58,409 bases of DNA from Candidatus Contendibacter sp. (GCA_029624765.1 JARSSO010000043.1:1-58409), one strand, 5' to 3'; positions 28,432 through 37,620 are shown, counted from the stretch's first letter. A program made the numbers and translations. The notes: generated by a model not told the origin, from the sequence alone.

Positions 28432-30204
28432 TCAGTCAATGGGGTCAGGACCCTTGGGATTTTGGGTCACGGTGTGGGTTTGCCCGGCGATGGTCAAGAT
28501 GCCGGTGCGCTTGGCGCCGGAGGCATTGGCCGTCACCGTGTAGGTGGTTGTGCCGGGACCGGTCCCGCTCGTTCCGGCGGTGATCGTGAGCCAGTCACTA
28601 TTATGGCTTTGGGCGGTCCAGGCGCAGCCGGCCGGGGCGGACACGGTCACCGTCCCCGCGCCGCCAAGGTACTCGAACGTCTGGCTGGTGGGGGTGATGG
28701 CTTGGCTACATCCCCCGCCCCCGCCGCCGTCGGTGGCCTGGCTTTGGCGGCCGGGGAGGCTGCCGAAGACGAAGGTTTGCAGGGTGAGAGTGCCATCCGC
28801 CTCGGTCGGCAGGTCGGTCAGCTCAAATTGGCCCAGGGGCAGGCTGCTGGCGCCGCCCTCGCAGCGCAGCGACCCCGGCCCGCAACTGAACACGCAGCGA
28901 CCACTGGCCAGCGCCAGGCCACACGCCGGCTGGCCGTTGGCGTCCACCAGGGTGCCGGTTAGCCGGTACCGGCCCGGACCGACCGCGCCGACGCTGGGGT
29001 TGAGCGCGCGGGAACTGGCCGGGCTGGTGGCGCCGCCGACCAGTTGCGCCGTGCCGTCCGACCGAACCACCTGGCGGCCGGGCGGGCTGCCGAACACGAA
29101 GGTTTGCAGGGTGAGGGTGCCATCCGCCTCGGTCGGCAGGTCGGTCAGGTCGAATTGACCGAGGGGCAGGCTGTCCACGCCGCCCTCGCAGCGCAGTGAA
29201 CCCGGCCCACACGTGAATACGCACCGGCCGCTGGCCAGCGCCAGCCCACACGCGGATTGGCCGTTGGCGTCCACCAGCGTGCCAAGCAGCCGGTAGCGGC
29301 TGGGACTTGATTGGCTGATGCTGAGGTTGGTCGCGCGAGAGCTGGACGGCGGTGTCGAGGTTGAATCCCATTCACACGAAAACCAAAATTTTCTATCTGA
29401 ATTATTGTCATTCCATTTCCCATCCCCTATTTCTAAAGAATTTTCGTTACCATCCACATTATTTGGTTCTCCCGTATTCCAGTTCGAATAGCTCCAAGGT
29501 TCACCATTAACCCAAGACCAGATTCCTTCCTGGCCAGCATCCGTCCCACCAACCCATAGCGAATAAGAGCCCCCCAACCGTGAAAAAATAAAGTCGTTTT
29601 CTTCCTTTGATGTGATGGTTGCCAGATAGCCACCTTGCGATTCGCAGTAGCTCCTAGCTGCTTGCCAACTTAAGGGGCTTTCAATCCTCTGATAGGAATG
29701 ACCGTTGCCATTCCAAACCAAACGACTAGTCGTGGAATTTCGAGCCAATACATTAATTTTTTTATCATAAACATTATCGTTTTCATTAGCTTCAGATACC
29801 AAGTTTGTACTATCGGCGACAAGACTTACTGTGTGTTCTCCAGACTCTGCCAAGACAACTTCAGCATGACCTTTCCACCAGAAATACCATCCAGGATCTA
29901 AAGAACCAATGGAAGAACTTTTTATTTTCACTCCGTCAACATATAAATCCATAAAAAATGGGCCAACAACTTTAGTATCGCCATTATTGATCACAGCCCA
30001 AGATATGGAGAGGACATCATTTGTATATAAAGGGCTACTATCTGTCGTTCCTCCTGATGTGTTACTCACCACAATTTTATCCGACCAACCGGACATCCTG
30101 TATGGGGTAAGGTTACTTGCTGCTTGGGAAAGATTTAATGAAAAAGTCAGCAAAAACCCCAATATCAATTGGATGTATAGCTTGGAATAGAGGAGATTTA
30201 ACAT
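28432..30204 (-). CDS. Exported CARDB / C-type lectin / Cys-module / BACON protein
   Basis: 590 residues. Signal peptide 1-29 (LILGFLLTFSLNLSQA). A CARDB-like adhesion domain spans about 35-152 (NDVLSISWAVINNGD, SGEHTVSLVADSTNLVSEANENDN). A C-type lectin-like domain spans about 168-279 with SWQAARSYCESQGGYLATI, LWVGGTD, the sugar-binding type EPN (246-248) and WND (264-266). Two Cys modules (about 295-480) and a C-terminal BACON domain (about 495-590) follow. Codons up to about residue 285 are AT-rich, whereas the module and BACON part is GC-rich, a mosaic that looks like a new head joined to a shared tail. It is first in the co-directional run of the accessory block. Confidence 0.88.
   Translation of the reverse strand: MLNLLYSKLYIQLILGFLLTFSLNLSQAASNLTPYRMSGWSDKIVVSNTSGGTTDSSPLYTNDVLSISWAVINNGDTKVVGPFFMDLYVDGVKIKSSSIGSLDPGWYFWWKGHAEVVLAESGEHTVSLVADSTNLVSEANENDNVYDKKINVLARNSTTSRLVWNGNGHSYQRIESPLSWQAARSYCESQGGYLATITSKEENDFIFSRLGGSYSLWVGGTDAGQEGIWSWVNGEPWSYSNWNTGEPNNVDGNENSLEIGDGKWNDNNSDRKFWFSCEWDSTSTPPSSSRATNLSISQSSPSRYRLLGTLVDANGQSACGLALASGRCVFTCGPGSLRCEGGVDSLPLGQFDLTDLPTEADGTLTLQTFVFGSPPGRQVVRSDGTAQLVGGATSPASSRALNPSVGAVGPGRYRLTGTLVDANGQPACGLALASGRCVFSCGPGSLRCEGGASSLPLGQFELTDLPTEADGTLTLQTFVFGSLPGRQSQATDGGGGGGCSQAITPTSQTFEYLGGAGTVTVSAPAGCAWTAQSHNSDWLTITAGTSGTGPGTTTYTVTANASGAKRTGILTIAGQTHTVTQNPKGPDPID
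28745..29330 (-). repeat. Tandem pair of Cys-module repeats in the lectin protein
   Basis: Fifth and sixth copies of the module. The boundary between AT-rich unique DNA and the GC-rich module is sharp at about 29340-29350, just upstream of the RATNLSISQ leader shared with the two RCC1 proteins. Confidence 0.75.
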
Positions 30205-30261
30205 AGTTTGAAAACCTTTTCAGCGAATTTCACTTGAACGCAATTATCGACGTAGGCTCAT

Positions 30262-30420
30262 AGGGTCAGGTCGATGGCACCGCAGGCCGCGCCAAAGCCA
30301 GACGATGCCGTCAGCTCTTGATCACTGCGGTGTGAGCAGAGCCGGCCGCGATGGCAGTGCCTCGTCACTGCCCGGAGGATTGGCAGCTTCCGCCGGGATG
30401 TCGAACAGGCTCAATTCGAG
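30262..30420 (-). pseudogene. Decayed RCC1 gene start joined to a livM-like fragment
   Basis: Read on the minus strand, about 30292-30420 gives LSLFDIPAEAANPPGS, then after a frameshift TAIAAGSAHTAVIKS, then after a second shift DGIVWLWR. This matches the signal peptide and first RCC1 repeat of copies A and B ([31 protein letters not shown]). Directly downstream, 30262-30297 matches livM at 32158-32193 in 32 of 36 bases (FGAACGAI). It is therefore a chimeric relic. It also explains the open frame upstream of the ATPase ATG at 30464, which is not part of that gene. Confidence 0.65.
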
Positions 30421-30463
30421 CTACATTTTAATACGGATTTTCGTTTTTCGAGGCAAAAATACC

Positions 30464-31996
30464 ATGACTAAATTGTCGATTGGCATCCAAACCTTCCGCA
30501 AGCTCCGGGAAGGCGGCTACGCCTACGCCGACAAGACGTCGCTGATCGAGCGGCTGGCGCGGGAAGGGCAGTTCTATTTTCTCGCCCGCCCGCGCCGCTT
30601 CGGCAAGAGCCTGCTGGTCACCACCCTGGCGGACGCTTTTGCTGGACACCGGGAACTGTTCACCGGGCTATACCTGGAAACCCACTGGGATTGGGAGCGG
30701 CGCCACCCGGTGCTGCGCCTGGATTTCGGCGAGGGCATCCTGAGCACAACCGCCCTGCTGGACGCCACCGTGGCCCTGCAACTGGCCGAATGCGCCCAGG
30801 CTTATGGCGTGACCCTGACCCAGGAACCGATCCACCTGCGCTTGCACGAACTGATCCATGCCCTGCACGCCCGCACCGGCGAACGGGTGGTAGTGCTGGT
30901 GGATGAATACGACAAGCCGATTCTGGATCACCTGGACCGGTCGGAGGTGGCGCTGGCGCTGCGCGAAAGCTTGCGCAACCTGTATTCGGTGCTGAAAAGC
31001 CAGGATGCCCACCTCCGTTTCGTGTTGCTCACCGGCGTCAGCAAATTTTCCAAGGTGTCGCTGTTCTCGGGGCTGAATAATCTCAAAGATATTACCTTGG
31101 ACGGACGTTTCGCCACGCTGTGTGGTTACACCCAAGGCGAGTTGGAAAGCGCCTTCGCCGATCATCTGGCTGGCGTGGACTTGGCCGAGGTGAAGCAATG
31201 GTATAACGGCTACAATTTTCTCGGCGAACCGGTCTATAACCCTTTCGACGTACTACTGTACCTGGACAGCCACGAGTTCCGCCCCTGGTGGTTCGAGACC
31301 GGCACTCCCACGTTCCTGATCAAGTTGCTGCAAACCCGCCGCTACAACATTTCCGACCTCGAAAACCTGGAAACCGGGGAGGAACTGCTCGGCAGTTTCG
31401 ACGTGGATGGTATCGAACCCGAGGCGTTGCTGTTTCAGACCGGCTATCTGACCATCCGGGAACGCTATCGGCGCAGCGGTCTCTATCGCTACCGGTTGCG
31501 TTATCCGAACTTCGAAGTGCGCACCAGTTTGCCGGCGGCGATCCTGAACGCCTACGTGCCCAGCGTGCAGGATCGGCTACGCACCGAGGACCGGATTTAC
31601 GCCGCGCTGGAGGCTGACGAGCCGGACGGGCTGTATCGGGCATTCCATGCCTTTTTTGCCTCCATCCCCCACGACTGGTATCGGCGCAACGCCATCGCCG
31701 ACTACGAAGGCTACTGGGCCTCGGTGGTGTACTGCTATTTCGCGGCGCTGGGCTTGGCGGTCACGCCGGAGGATGCCACCAACCGTGGCCGCATCGACCT
31801 GTCGATTCGCTTCGCCAAACGGGTCTATCTGCTGGAATTCAAGGTGGTGGAATCCAGTGAAGCCGGCGGGGCGTTGGAACAACTGCGGGCGCGCGGCTAC
31901 GCGGAGAAGTTTGCCGGACTGCCCGTGACGCTGATTGGGATGGAGTTCAGCCGCGAGCAACGCAACCTTGTCGGCTTCGAGTGGGCGCGCGGTTGA
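30464..31996 (+). CDS. AAA-ATPase-like protein with C-terminal PD-(D/E)XK domain
   Basis: 510 residues from the ATG at 30464 (MTKLSIGIQTFRKLREGG), with GAGG about 11 bases upstream. The N-terminal 'AAA-ATPase-like' domain has the family start, RPRRFGKSLLVTTLA as P-loop (GKS) and VVVLVDEYDKPILDHL as Walker B. A helical middle (FATLCGYTQGELESAF, YNGYNF, YNPFDVL) follows. The end is a PDDEXK_9-type nuclease fold (GRIDLSIRF, YLLEFKVVE). Members are abundant and often multicopy in bacteroidetes and gammaproteobacteria, and their role is unsettled; mobile-DNA or defence links have been suggested. It is the only plus-strand gene in the block between livM and livG, ending 7 bases from the livM stop. 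Confidence 0.87.
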   Translation: MTKLSIGIQTFRKLREGGYAYADKTSLIERLAREGQFYFLARPRRFGKSLLVTTLADAFAGHRELFTGLYLETHWDWERRHPVLRLDFGEGILSTTALLDATVALQLAECAQAYGVTLTQEPIHLRLHELIHALHARTGERVVVLVDEYDKPILDHLDRSEVALALRESLRNLYSVLKSQDAHLRFVLLTGVSKFSKVSLFSGLNNLKDITLDGRFATLCGYTQGELESAFADHLAGVDLAEVKQWYNGYNFLGEPVYNPFDVLLYLDSHEFRPWWFETGTPTFLIKLLQTRRYNISDLENLETGEELLGSFDVDGIEPEALLFQTGYLTIRERYRRSGLYRYRLRYPNFEVRTSLPAAILNAYVPSVQDRLRTEDRIYAALEADEPDGLYRAFHAFFASIPHDWYRRNAIADYEGYWASVVYCYFAALGLAVTPEDATNRGRIDLSIRFAKRVYLLEFKVVESSEAGGALEQLRARGYAEKFAGLPVTLIGMEFSREQRNLVGFEWARG

Positions 31997-32003
31997 GGCA
32001 GGC

Positions 32004-32954
32004 TCAGGATTTTGGGCGAACCATGGCCCACAACCGCCGCGCCCCCTGGCTCAAACCCACGAACAACCCCTGCGGCATGAAGATCATCACGGCCATCAAC
32101 AGCGCGCCGTGAATCAGCATCTCGTAATCCTCGAACACCACTAGCCATTCGTTCAGCAGGGTCAGGGCGATGGCGCCACAGGCCGCGCCGAAGGTCGAAG
32201 CCATGCCTCCCAGGACTACCATGGTCACCAGTTCCACCGAAACGATCAGGTTGAACGAATCCGGGCTGACGAACGCCTGCTGGTGGGCGAACAGGCTGCC
32301 CGCGAAAGCGGCGAACAGCGCGGAGACCACGAACACCTGGGTCTTGGCGCGGCCGATGTCGATGCCCATCATCTGGGCGGCGAACTCGGAACCGTGCACC
32401 GCCCGCAAGGCGCGGCCCACCTGGGAATCCACCAGGTTGAGGGACAGCCAAACGGTCAACAGCATGGCCGCCATGATCACGCCGTACCACGGCAAATCTC
32501 CCTCGACGGTCCAGCCCAACAGATTGAGCGGTGGAACGCCCGCCAGACCGTCCGGCCCTCCGGTCCACCGGGTCGCCTGCACCATGACGACGTGAACGAT
32601 GATGCCGAAACCCAGGGTCGCCATCGCCAGATAATGGCCGCGCAACCGCAAAATAGGGCGAGCCAGCAGCCAGGCGACCGTACCCGCGACCAGCAGGCCG
32701 GTGGCGAGCGCCAGCAGCGAGTACCAGCCAAAACGGGTCGTCAAGATGGCGGAGGCATAGGCGCCCATGCCGAAGAACGCGGCGTGACCCAGGGAAATCT
32801 GGCCGGCGTAGCCCATCAGCAGGTTGAGACCGACCGCCAGGATCACGTGCAGGCCGGCGGACGCGCCCACCACCGTGACGAAGTAATTGGTCGGAAACAA
32901 CACGGGGAGCAGGGCGACGACAGCCGCGAACACGTAGAAACCGGCCAGTCGCAT
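32004..32954 (-). CDS. livM: Branched-chain amino acid ABC transporter permease LivM
   Basis: 316 residues, integral membrane protein with about eight hydrophobic spans. LivM signatures: GLNLLMGYAGQISLGHAAFFGMGAYASAI near the N-terminus and MVVLGGMASTFGAACGAIALTLLNEWL near the C-terminus. It starts 3 bases after livH. Downstream, instead of livG, comes the convergent AAA-ATPase and the accessory block. Confidence 0.94.
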   Translation of the reverse strand: MRLAGFYVFAAVVALLPVLFPTNYFVTVVGASAGLHVILAVGLNLLMGYAGQISLGHAAFFGMGAYASAILTTRFGWYSLLALATGLLVAGTVAWLLARPILRLRGHYLAMATLGFGIIVHVVMVQATRWTGGPDGLAGVPPLNLLGWTVEGDLPWYGVIMAAMLLTVWLSLNLVDSQVGRALRAVHGSEFAAQMMGIDIGRAKTQVFVVSALFAAFAGSLFAHQQAFVSPDSFNLIVSVELVTMVVLGGMASTFGAACGAIALTLLNEWLVVFEDYEMLIHGALLMAVMIFMPQGLFVGLSQGARRLWAMVRPKS

Positions 32955-32957
32955 GAC

Positions 32958-33833
32958 TCAGACCCGCTCCGCGACCTTGTGGCCGAACAACCCGGTCGGT
33001 TCGAAGAACAACACCAGCAGCACGAACAGAAAGGCAATGGCGTCCTTGTAGCCGGACGAGATCAGCCCCGCGCCCAGGGCTTCCAGCAGGCCCAGCAGCA
33101 CACCGCCCGCGACCGCGCCCATCGGGTTGCCGATGCCGCCGACGATGGCAGCGGAAAAACCCTTGAGGCCGAGCATGACGCCGGCTTCGTAGGAACTGAA
33201 GGTAATGGGGGCGATCAGGATGCCGGCAATCGCTCCCAGTCCAGCGGACAGGCCATAGGCTAGCCGCAGCATCACCCGGACGTTGATGCCGACCAGTTGC
33301 GCGGCGGCGCGGTTGAAGGAACAGGCCAACAGCGCCTTGCCCAGCAGAGTGCGGTTGAAGAAGGCGCGGACCAGACCCACCAGCAGCACTGTGACGCCGA
33401 GCACCCACAAGCTTTGCGGCAACACCGTGGCACCGCCGAGGCGGATGGGCGCATCGCCGGAGAAGGGGGGGAGGGCGTGAAAGTCCTTGCCCCACAGCAG
33501 CAGCGCGACGCCGCGCAGAAAGATGGCGGCGCCGATGGTGATGATGATGGTGGTCACCACCGACGCGCCCTGGGCCGGCTCGATGGCAAATCGTTCCAGC
33601 AACAGGCCGACCAGGATCGCGGCCAGTGTGGCGGCCAGGGCGGCCAGAGGCAACGGCAGACCCGCGCCCAGCAGGGCGATGGCGGTCATGGCGCCCAGCA
33701 TCACGAACTCGCCCTGGGCGAAGTTGACTACGTCGGAGGCATTGTAGATCAGGGCGAAACCCAGACCCACCAAGGCGTAGAGGGAGCCGACGGTGACGCC
33801 GGTGACCAGGAACTGGAAGATCTGTTCAAGCAT
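32958..33833 (-). CDS. livH: Branched-chain amino acid ABC transporter permease LivH
   Basis: 291 residues with about eight membrane spans. Typical LivH features: QFLVTGVTVGSLYALVGLGFALIYNASDVVNFAQGEFVMLGA and LGLKGFSAAIVGGIGNPMGAVAGG. It pairs with LivM to form the membrane channel. It lies 74 bases after the substrate-binding gene and 3 bases before livM. Confidence 0.94.
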   Translation of the reverse strand: MLEQIFQFLVTGVTVGSLYALVGLGFALIYNASDVVNFAQGEFVMLGAMTAIALLGAGLPLPLAALAATLAAILVGLLLERFAIEPAQGASVVTTIIITIGAAIFLRGVALLLWGKDFHALPPFSGDAPIRLGGATVLPQSLWVLGVTVLLVGLVRAFFNRTLLGKALLACSFNRAAAQLVGINVRVMLRLAYGLSAGLGAIAGILIAPITFSSYEAGVMLGLKGFSAAIVGGIGNPMGAVAGGVLLGLLEALGAGLISSGYKDAIAFLFVLLVLFFEPTGLFGHKVAERV

Positions 33834-33907
33834 GGGTGAAAACGATCCGGCGATTTTCTCCCCTCGCCCCCGCGAACGCGGCGCGGGGAAGGAGGGGAGC
33901 AGTGACG

Positions 33908-35047
33908 CTATTGAACGATTTTCCAGGAACCGTTGCGGATTTCCACCAGCTTGAAGGCGTCCACGGTCAGACCCATGTGATCCTGAGGAGTCATGTTGAA
34001 CACGCCGGCGGTGCCAATGAAACCCTGAGTTTTCTCAATTTCGTCGCGCACCTTGGTCTTGTCGGTTCCACCGGCCCGCTGGATGGCGGCCACGGCGATC
34101 ATCAGGCCGTCGTAGGCATGGCCGCCAAAGGTGGAGACGGGACCGTATTTGGCTTCGTATTTGTTTTTGTAAGCCATCAGCACCGGCTTCTGGGGATCGG
34201 CGTCGGGCAGTTGTTCGGCGACCACCAGGGCCGCCGCCGGCAGGCGCGCGCCTTCCGCCGCTTCGCCGGCCAGATCGATGAAGGTCTTGGAAGCCACGCC
34301 GTGGGATTGGTAGAGCGGCAGGGTAATGCCCAGTTGCTTGATGTTCTTGGTGACGATAGCCGGCGCCTGACCCAGACCGAAGTTGATGATCGCCTGCGCG
34401 TCCGTGGCGCGAATCTTGGTCAACTGAGCGGTCATGTCGGTGTCCTTGTTGCCGTAGGACTCGTCGGCAACGATGGTAATGCCGTACTGGGGCGCCAGCT
34501 TGAGCAGTTGTTCGCGGCCGGACTTGTCGAAGCCGCCGTCGCCGGTGATGATCGCCACCTTGGTCAAACCACGCTTGCGCAGGTCCTCGTAAATCTTGGC
34601 GACGGCCATGCGGTCGGTGTGAGGCATCTTAAACACCCATTTTCTGACCGGCTCGATGATTTCCACCGCGCCCGCCAGCGAGATGAACGGAATGCCTTCC
34701 TTCTCCACGTCGGGGATGACCGCCAGGGTATCACCGGTGGTGGTGCCGCCGATGATAAAATCAACATTGTCGTTCTTAATCAATCGCTTGACAAAGTTGA
34801 CCGCGTCCTTGGCGTTGCCGCCGGTATCGTAGTGGATCAGCTCAAGCTTCCGCCCCTTCACGCCCCCCTTGGCGTTGATATCCTCGACATACATTTGCAG
34901 CGTTTTCAGCTCGGGGTCACCCAGAAACGAAGCCGGGCCGGTGACCGTCAGGAAGGAACCGACCTTGATCGGTTCGGCGGCGCCGGCCGGGTTGAGACTG
35001 GCGCACAGCAACATGGCCACCAAGGTGGTTTGCCACACGTTTTTCAT
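33908..35047 (-). CDS. livK: Amino acid ABC transporter substrate-binding protein
   Basis: 379 residues, periplasmic binding protein of the type I Leu/Ile/Val family. Signal peptide MKNVWQTTLVAMLLCASLNPAGAAEPIKVG. Core sequences VTGPASFLGDPELKTLQMYVEDINAKGGVKGRKLELIHYDTGG and VSTFGGHAYDGLMIAVAAIQRA are typical. Its position just after iorA-iorB and before livHM suggests that the ligand may be an aromatic amino acid or aryl acid and not leucine; this is inferred from context. Confidence 0.9.
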   Translation of the reverse strand: MKNVWQTTLVAMLLCASLNPAGAAEPIKVGSFLTVTGPASFLGDPELKTLQMYVEDINAKGGVKGRKLELIHYDTGGNAKDAVNFVKRLIKNDNVDFIIGGTTTGDTLAVIPDVEKEGIPFISLAGAVEIIEPVRKWVFKMPHTDRMAVAKIYEDLRKRGLTKVAIITGDGGFDKSGREQLLKLAPQYGITIVADESYGNKDTDMTAQLTKIRATDAQAIINFGLGQAPAIVTKNIKQLGITLPLYQSHGVASKTFIDLAGEAAEGARLPAAALVVAEQLPDADPQKPVLMAYKNKYEAKYGPVSTFGGHAYDGLMIAVAAIQRAGGTDKTKVRDEIEKTQGFIGTAGVFNMTPQDHMGLTVDAFKLVEIRNGSWKIVQ

Positions 35048-35135
35048 AGCGATTTTCTCCCTCTGGGTGATGTTTATATTGAGCAGGGACAGGCGCGAGG
35101 CGTGTCCCCACTGGTTTATTATGGATTATGGGTGG

Positions 35136-35759
35136 TCAAGCCGCCGAACGATGCGTGGTCGCCCTGGCATGACCCGCTTCCCGGCCGGCGTCGAAGGCCT
35201 GGGCGTTGACGTCCGCCAACTTGGGCTTGTAGGCGCGGAAGCCCTCCACGATGGACGCTTTGAGCACCTCGGCGGGGAAAGGCAGATGCTCGCTGATCGC
35301 GCCCAGCATGATGGTGTTCACCAGCTTGGGATTGCCCAATTCCTCGGCGAGGGCGCCCGCGTCGAAGGCGTGGACTTCGATGCCCGCCGCCGCCAGATCG
35401 GCGATGGGATCGGTGGGATAGTCGTACAGGCCAGCGGACACGACCGGGGGAGGAAGACGCAAGGTGTTGACCATGGCCACGCCGGTTGGCCGCAAATGCG
35501 GCAGCCAGCGCAGGGCCTCGGCGGCTTCGAAACCGATCAGCAGATCGGCTTCGCCGGGATCGATTTGCGGGGAGTAGACCTTGGGGCCGAACCGGACATG
35601 GGAGGAAACGACGCCGCCACGCTGGGCCATGCCGGCAACCTCGGTCTTCTTGACATCGTAGCCCTGGCTCAGGGCGGTGCGGGCCAGCATTTCGGCGGCG
35701 GTCATCACGCCCTGACCGCCGATGCCGACCACGAGAATGTTGGTGATGCCGTCACGCAT
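35136..35759 (-). CDS. iorB: Indolepyruvate ferredoxin oxidoreductase, beta subunit
   Basis: 207 residues from ATG 35759 (MRDGITNILVVGIGGQGVMTAAEMLAR). This is the gamma-type domain of 2-oxoacid:ferredoxin oxidoreductases, with GGQGV and TEVAGMAQRGGVVSSHVRFG. The start overlaps the iorA stop by 8 bases, consistent with translational coupling; an upstream in-frame start would extend deep into iorA. With IorA it oxidatively decarboxylates aryl-pyruvates to aryl-acetyl-CoA with reduction of ferredoxin. Confidence 0.92.
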   Translation of the reverse strand: MRDGITNILVVGIGGQGVMTAAEMLARTALSQGYDVKKTEVAGMAQRGGVVSSHVRFGPKVYSPQIDPGEADLLIGFEAAEALRWLPHLRPTGVAMVNTLRLPPPVVSAGLYDYPTDPIADLAAAGIEVHAFDAGALAEELGNPKLVNTIMLGAISEHLPFPAEVLKASIVEGFRAYKPKLADVNAQAFDAGREAGHARATTHRSAA

Positions 35760-37620
35760 GGGGCTGAATCCGAATGACGCGGTTCTGTGGCTGTGGCTGG
35801 ACAATGGCCTCGGGCGCGCAGGTTTCGACGCACATATGACAACCGGTGCAGGTATTGGCGTCGATGCGGGCGAACACCAGTTCCTTGCTCTTGCCGCTCT
35901 TGGCGGTCACGGTCTCGCGGCGGGCGACGAAGATGGCCGGGCAGCCGAGATCGATGCAGTTGCCACACCCGGTGCATTGGTCGTCGATCACCGCGTAGGG
36001 CTGGAGACGCTCGAAGCGGTCGGTGAGCGAGCAAGGCCGGTTGGTGATGATGACCGAGGGTTCCTCCATCCTGGTCTCTTCGCGCACCAGCTTGACGATG
36101 GTGGGCAGCTCGTAGGGATCGACCATGCGGATGCGCTCGGGACGGACGCCCAGCCCCTCGACCAATTTGGCGAAATCCACCCGAGGGGCGGGCAGGCCGT
36201 GCAAGTCTTCACCCGTGCCGGGATTTTCCTGGCCGCCGGTCATGCCGACCGAACGGTTGTCCAGCAGCAACACGGTGACGTTGCCCCGGTTGTAGATCAT
36301 GTTGAGCAGACCCTGCATCCCCATGTGCAGGAAGGTGGAATCGCCGATCACCGCGACGATGTGCTTCTTCTCGTCCGACTCGCCGCGGCCCTTGTCCATG
36401 CCGTGGGCCATGCTGAGCGAGGCCCCCATGCAGGTACAGGTGTCGAGCGCGTTCCAGGGATGGCCGGCGCCCAGGGTGTAGCAGCCGATGTCGCCGATGA
36501 TATTGAGGTTGCGGATGTGGGACAGGGCGAAGTAGGGGCCGAGGTGTGGGCAGGAGGCGCACATGGTTGGCGGGCGGGGGAAGACGCTGGTCTGGGAGCG
36601 TTTTGGAACCTCCCAGGGTTCGCCCAACAGGGGCTTGATGGCTGGGCGCAGCACGCTGGGGGCCAGTTCGCCGAAGCGCGGCAGGATGTCCTTGCCCCGG
36701 ACGGCGATGCCGGCTGCCCGAATTTCGGTTTCGAGCAGCAACTCGGTTTCCTCGACCACGACCAGGGTATCCACCTGCCCGGCGAAGGCACGGATCTTTT
36801 CCAGCGGCGGCGGGCAACTGAAGCCGAGCTTGAGCACCGGAGCGTTCGGGAAGGTCTCGCGGACGTGCATGAAGGCGGGTCCAGCGGTGACGAAACCGAT
36901 CCGCCGGTCGCCGCCGGGGAAAACGACGTTGAGATCGCTGGTTTCGCTCAGCTCCCGAAGTTTCCGATCGCGCTTGTGCATCAACGGCAGGCGCGGTTTG
37001 GCGTTGGCCGGCGTCATGACCCAGCGCTGGGGGTTTTTCTGGAAGCCGGCGGCCCGGTGCTCGATCCGTTCGCCGTCGAATTCCACCATTGCCTTGACGT
37101 GGCAGACGCGGGTGGTCATGCGGACGACGACCGGGACCTCGTATTGCTCGGAAAGGTCGAAAGCCCGCTTGACCATTTCGTAGGCTTCCTGGGAGTCGGC
37201 CGGCTCCAGGATCGGCATGTGGCCAAAACGACCCCAATAGCGGGAATCCTGCTCGTTCTGCGAGGAGGAGAGGCCCACGTCGTCGGCCACCACGATCACC
37301 AGCCCACCGACCACGCCAGCCAGCGACTGGGTCATGAACGCGTCGGAGGCGACGTTCATGCCGACGTGTTTCATCGCCGCCAGGGCGCGCGAACCCGCCA
37401 GCGAAGCGCCGATGGCGACTTCCACCGCGACTTTTTCGTTGACCGACCATTCCGAGTAGATATCGGGATAGAGGGCGATGTTTTCCAGAATCTCCGTCGC
37501 GGGGGTGCCGGGGTAGGCGGCGGCGACCCGAACGCCGGCTTCCCAGGCGGCGCGGGCGACTGCTTCGTTGCCGGAGAGGAGATGGCGGCTTTCAGCCTTG
37601 GCTTGAACCACGGCGCTCAT
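35752..37620 (-). CDS. iorA: Indolepyruvate ferredoxin oxidoreductase, alpha subunit
   Basis: 622 residues from ATG 37620 (MSAVVQAKAESRHLLSGNEAVARAAWEAG). The N-terminal half is the pyrimidine-binding domain (YPGTPATEILE, EWSVNEKVAVEVAIGAS). The TPP-binding half has GDIGCYTLGAGHPWNALDTCTCMGAS and VIGDSTFLHMGM. The C-terminus carries two 4Fe-4S motifs (CTGCGNCIDLGCPAI and CTGCHMCVETC). It catalyses oxidation of indolepyruvate, phenylpyruvate and similar acids with CoA. It is the first gene of the aryl-acid/transport set. The 60-base open extension upstream to 37680 lacks conservation. Confidence 0.93.
   Translation of the reverse strand: MSAVVQAKAESRHLLSGNEAVARAAWEAGVRVAAAYPGTPATEILENIALYPDIYSEWSVNEKVAVEVAIGASLAGSRALAAMKHVGMNVASDAFMTQSLAGVVGGLVIVVADDVGLSSSQNEQDSRYWGRFGHMPILEPADSQEAYEMVKRAFDLSEQYEVPVVVRMTTRVCHVKAMVEFDGERIEHRAAGFQKNPQRWVMTPANAKPRLPLMHKRDRKLRELSETSDLNVVFPGGDRRIGFVTAGPAFMHVRETFPNAPVLKLGFSCPPPLEKIRAFAGQVDTLVVVEETELLLETEIRAAGIAVRGKDILPRFGELAPSVLRPAIKPLLGEPWEVPKRSQTSVFPRPPTMCASCPHLGPYFALSHIRNLNIIGDIGCYTLGAGHPWNALDTCTCMGASLSMAHGMDKGRGESDEKKHIVAVIGDSTFLHMGMQGLLNMIYNRGNVTVLLLDNRSVGMTGGQENPGTGEDLHGLPAPRVDFAKLVEGLGVRPERIRMVDPYELPTIVKLVREETRMEEPSVIITNRPCSLTDRFERLQPYAVIDDQCTGCGNCIDLGCPAIFVARRETVTAKSGKSKELVFARIDANTCTGCHMCVETCAPEAIVQPQPQNRVIRIQPHA

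Noticed and set aside
23057..29330. CRISPR array or similar short-spaced repeat system in the repeated region
   Set aside because: The repeats are protein-coding modules and RCC1 blades in frame, not short repeats with unique spacers.
30305..30463. N-terminal extension of the AAA-ATPase-like protein
   Set aside because: The DNA there is the decayed RCC1 relic on the other strand; family homology begins at MTKLSIGIQTFRKL (ATG 30464).
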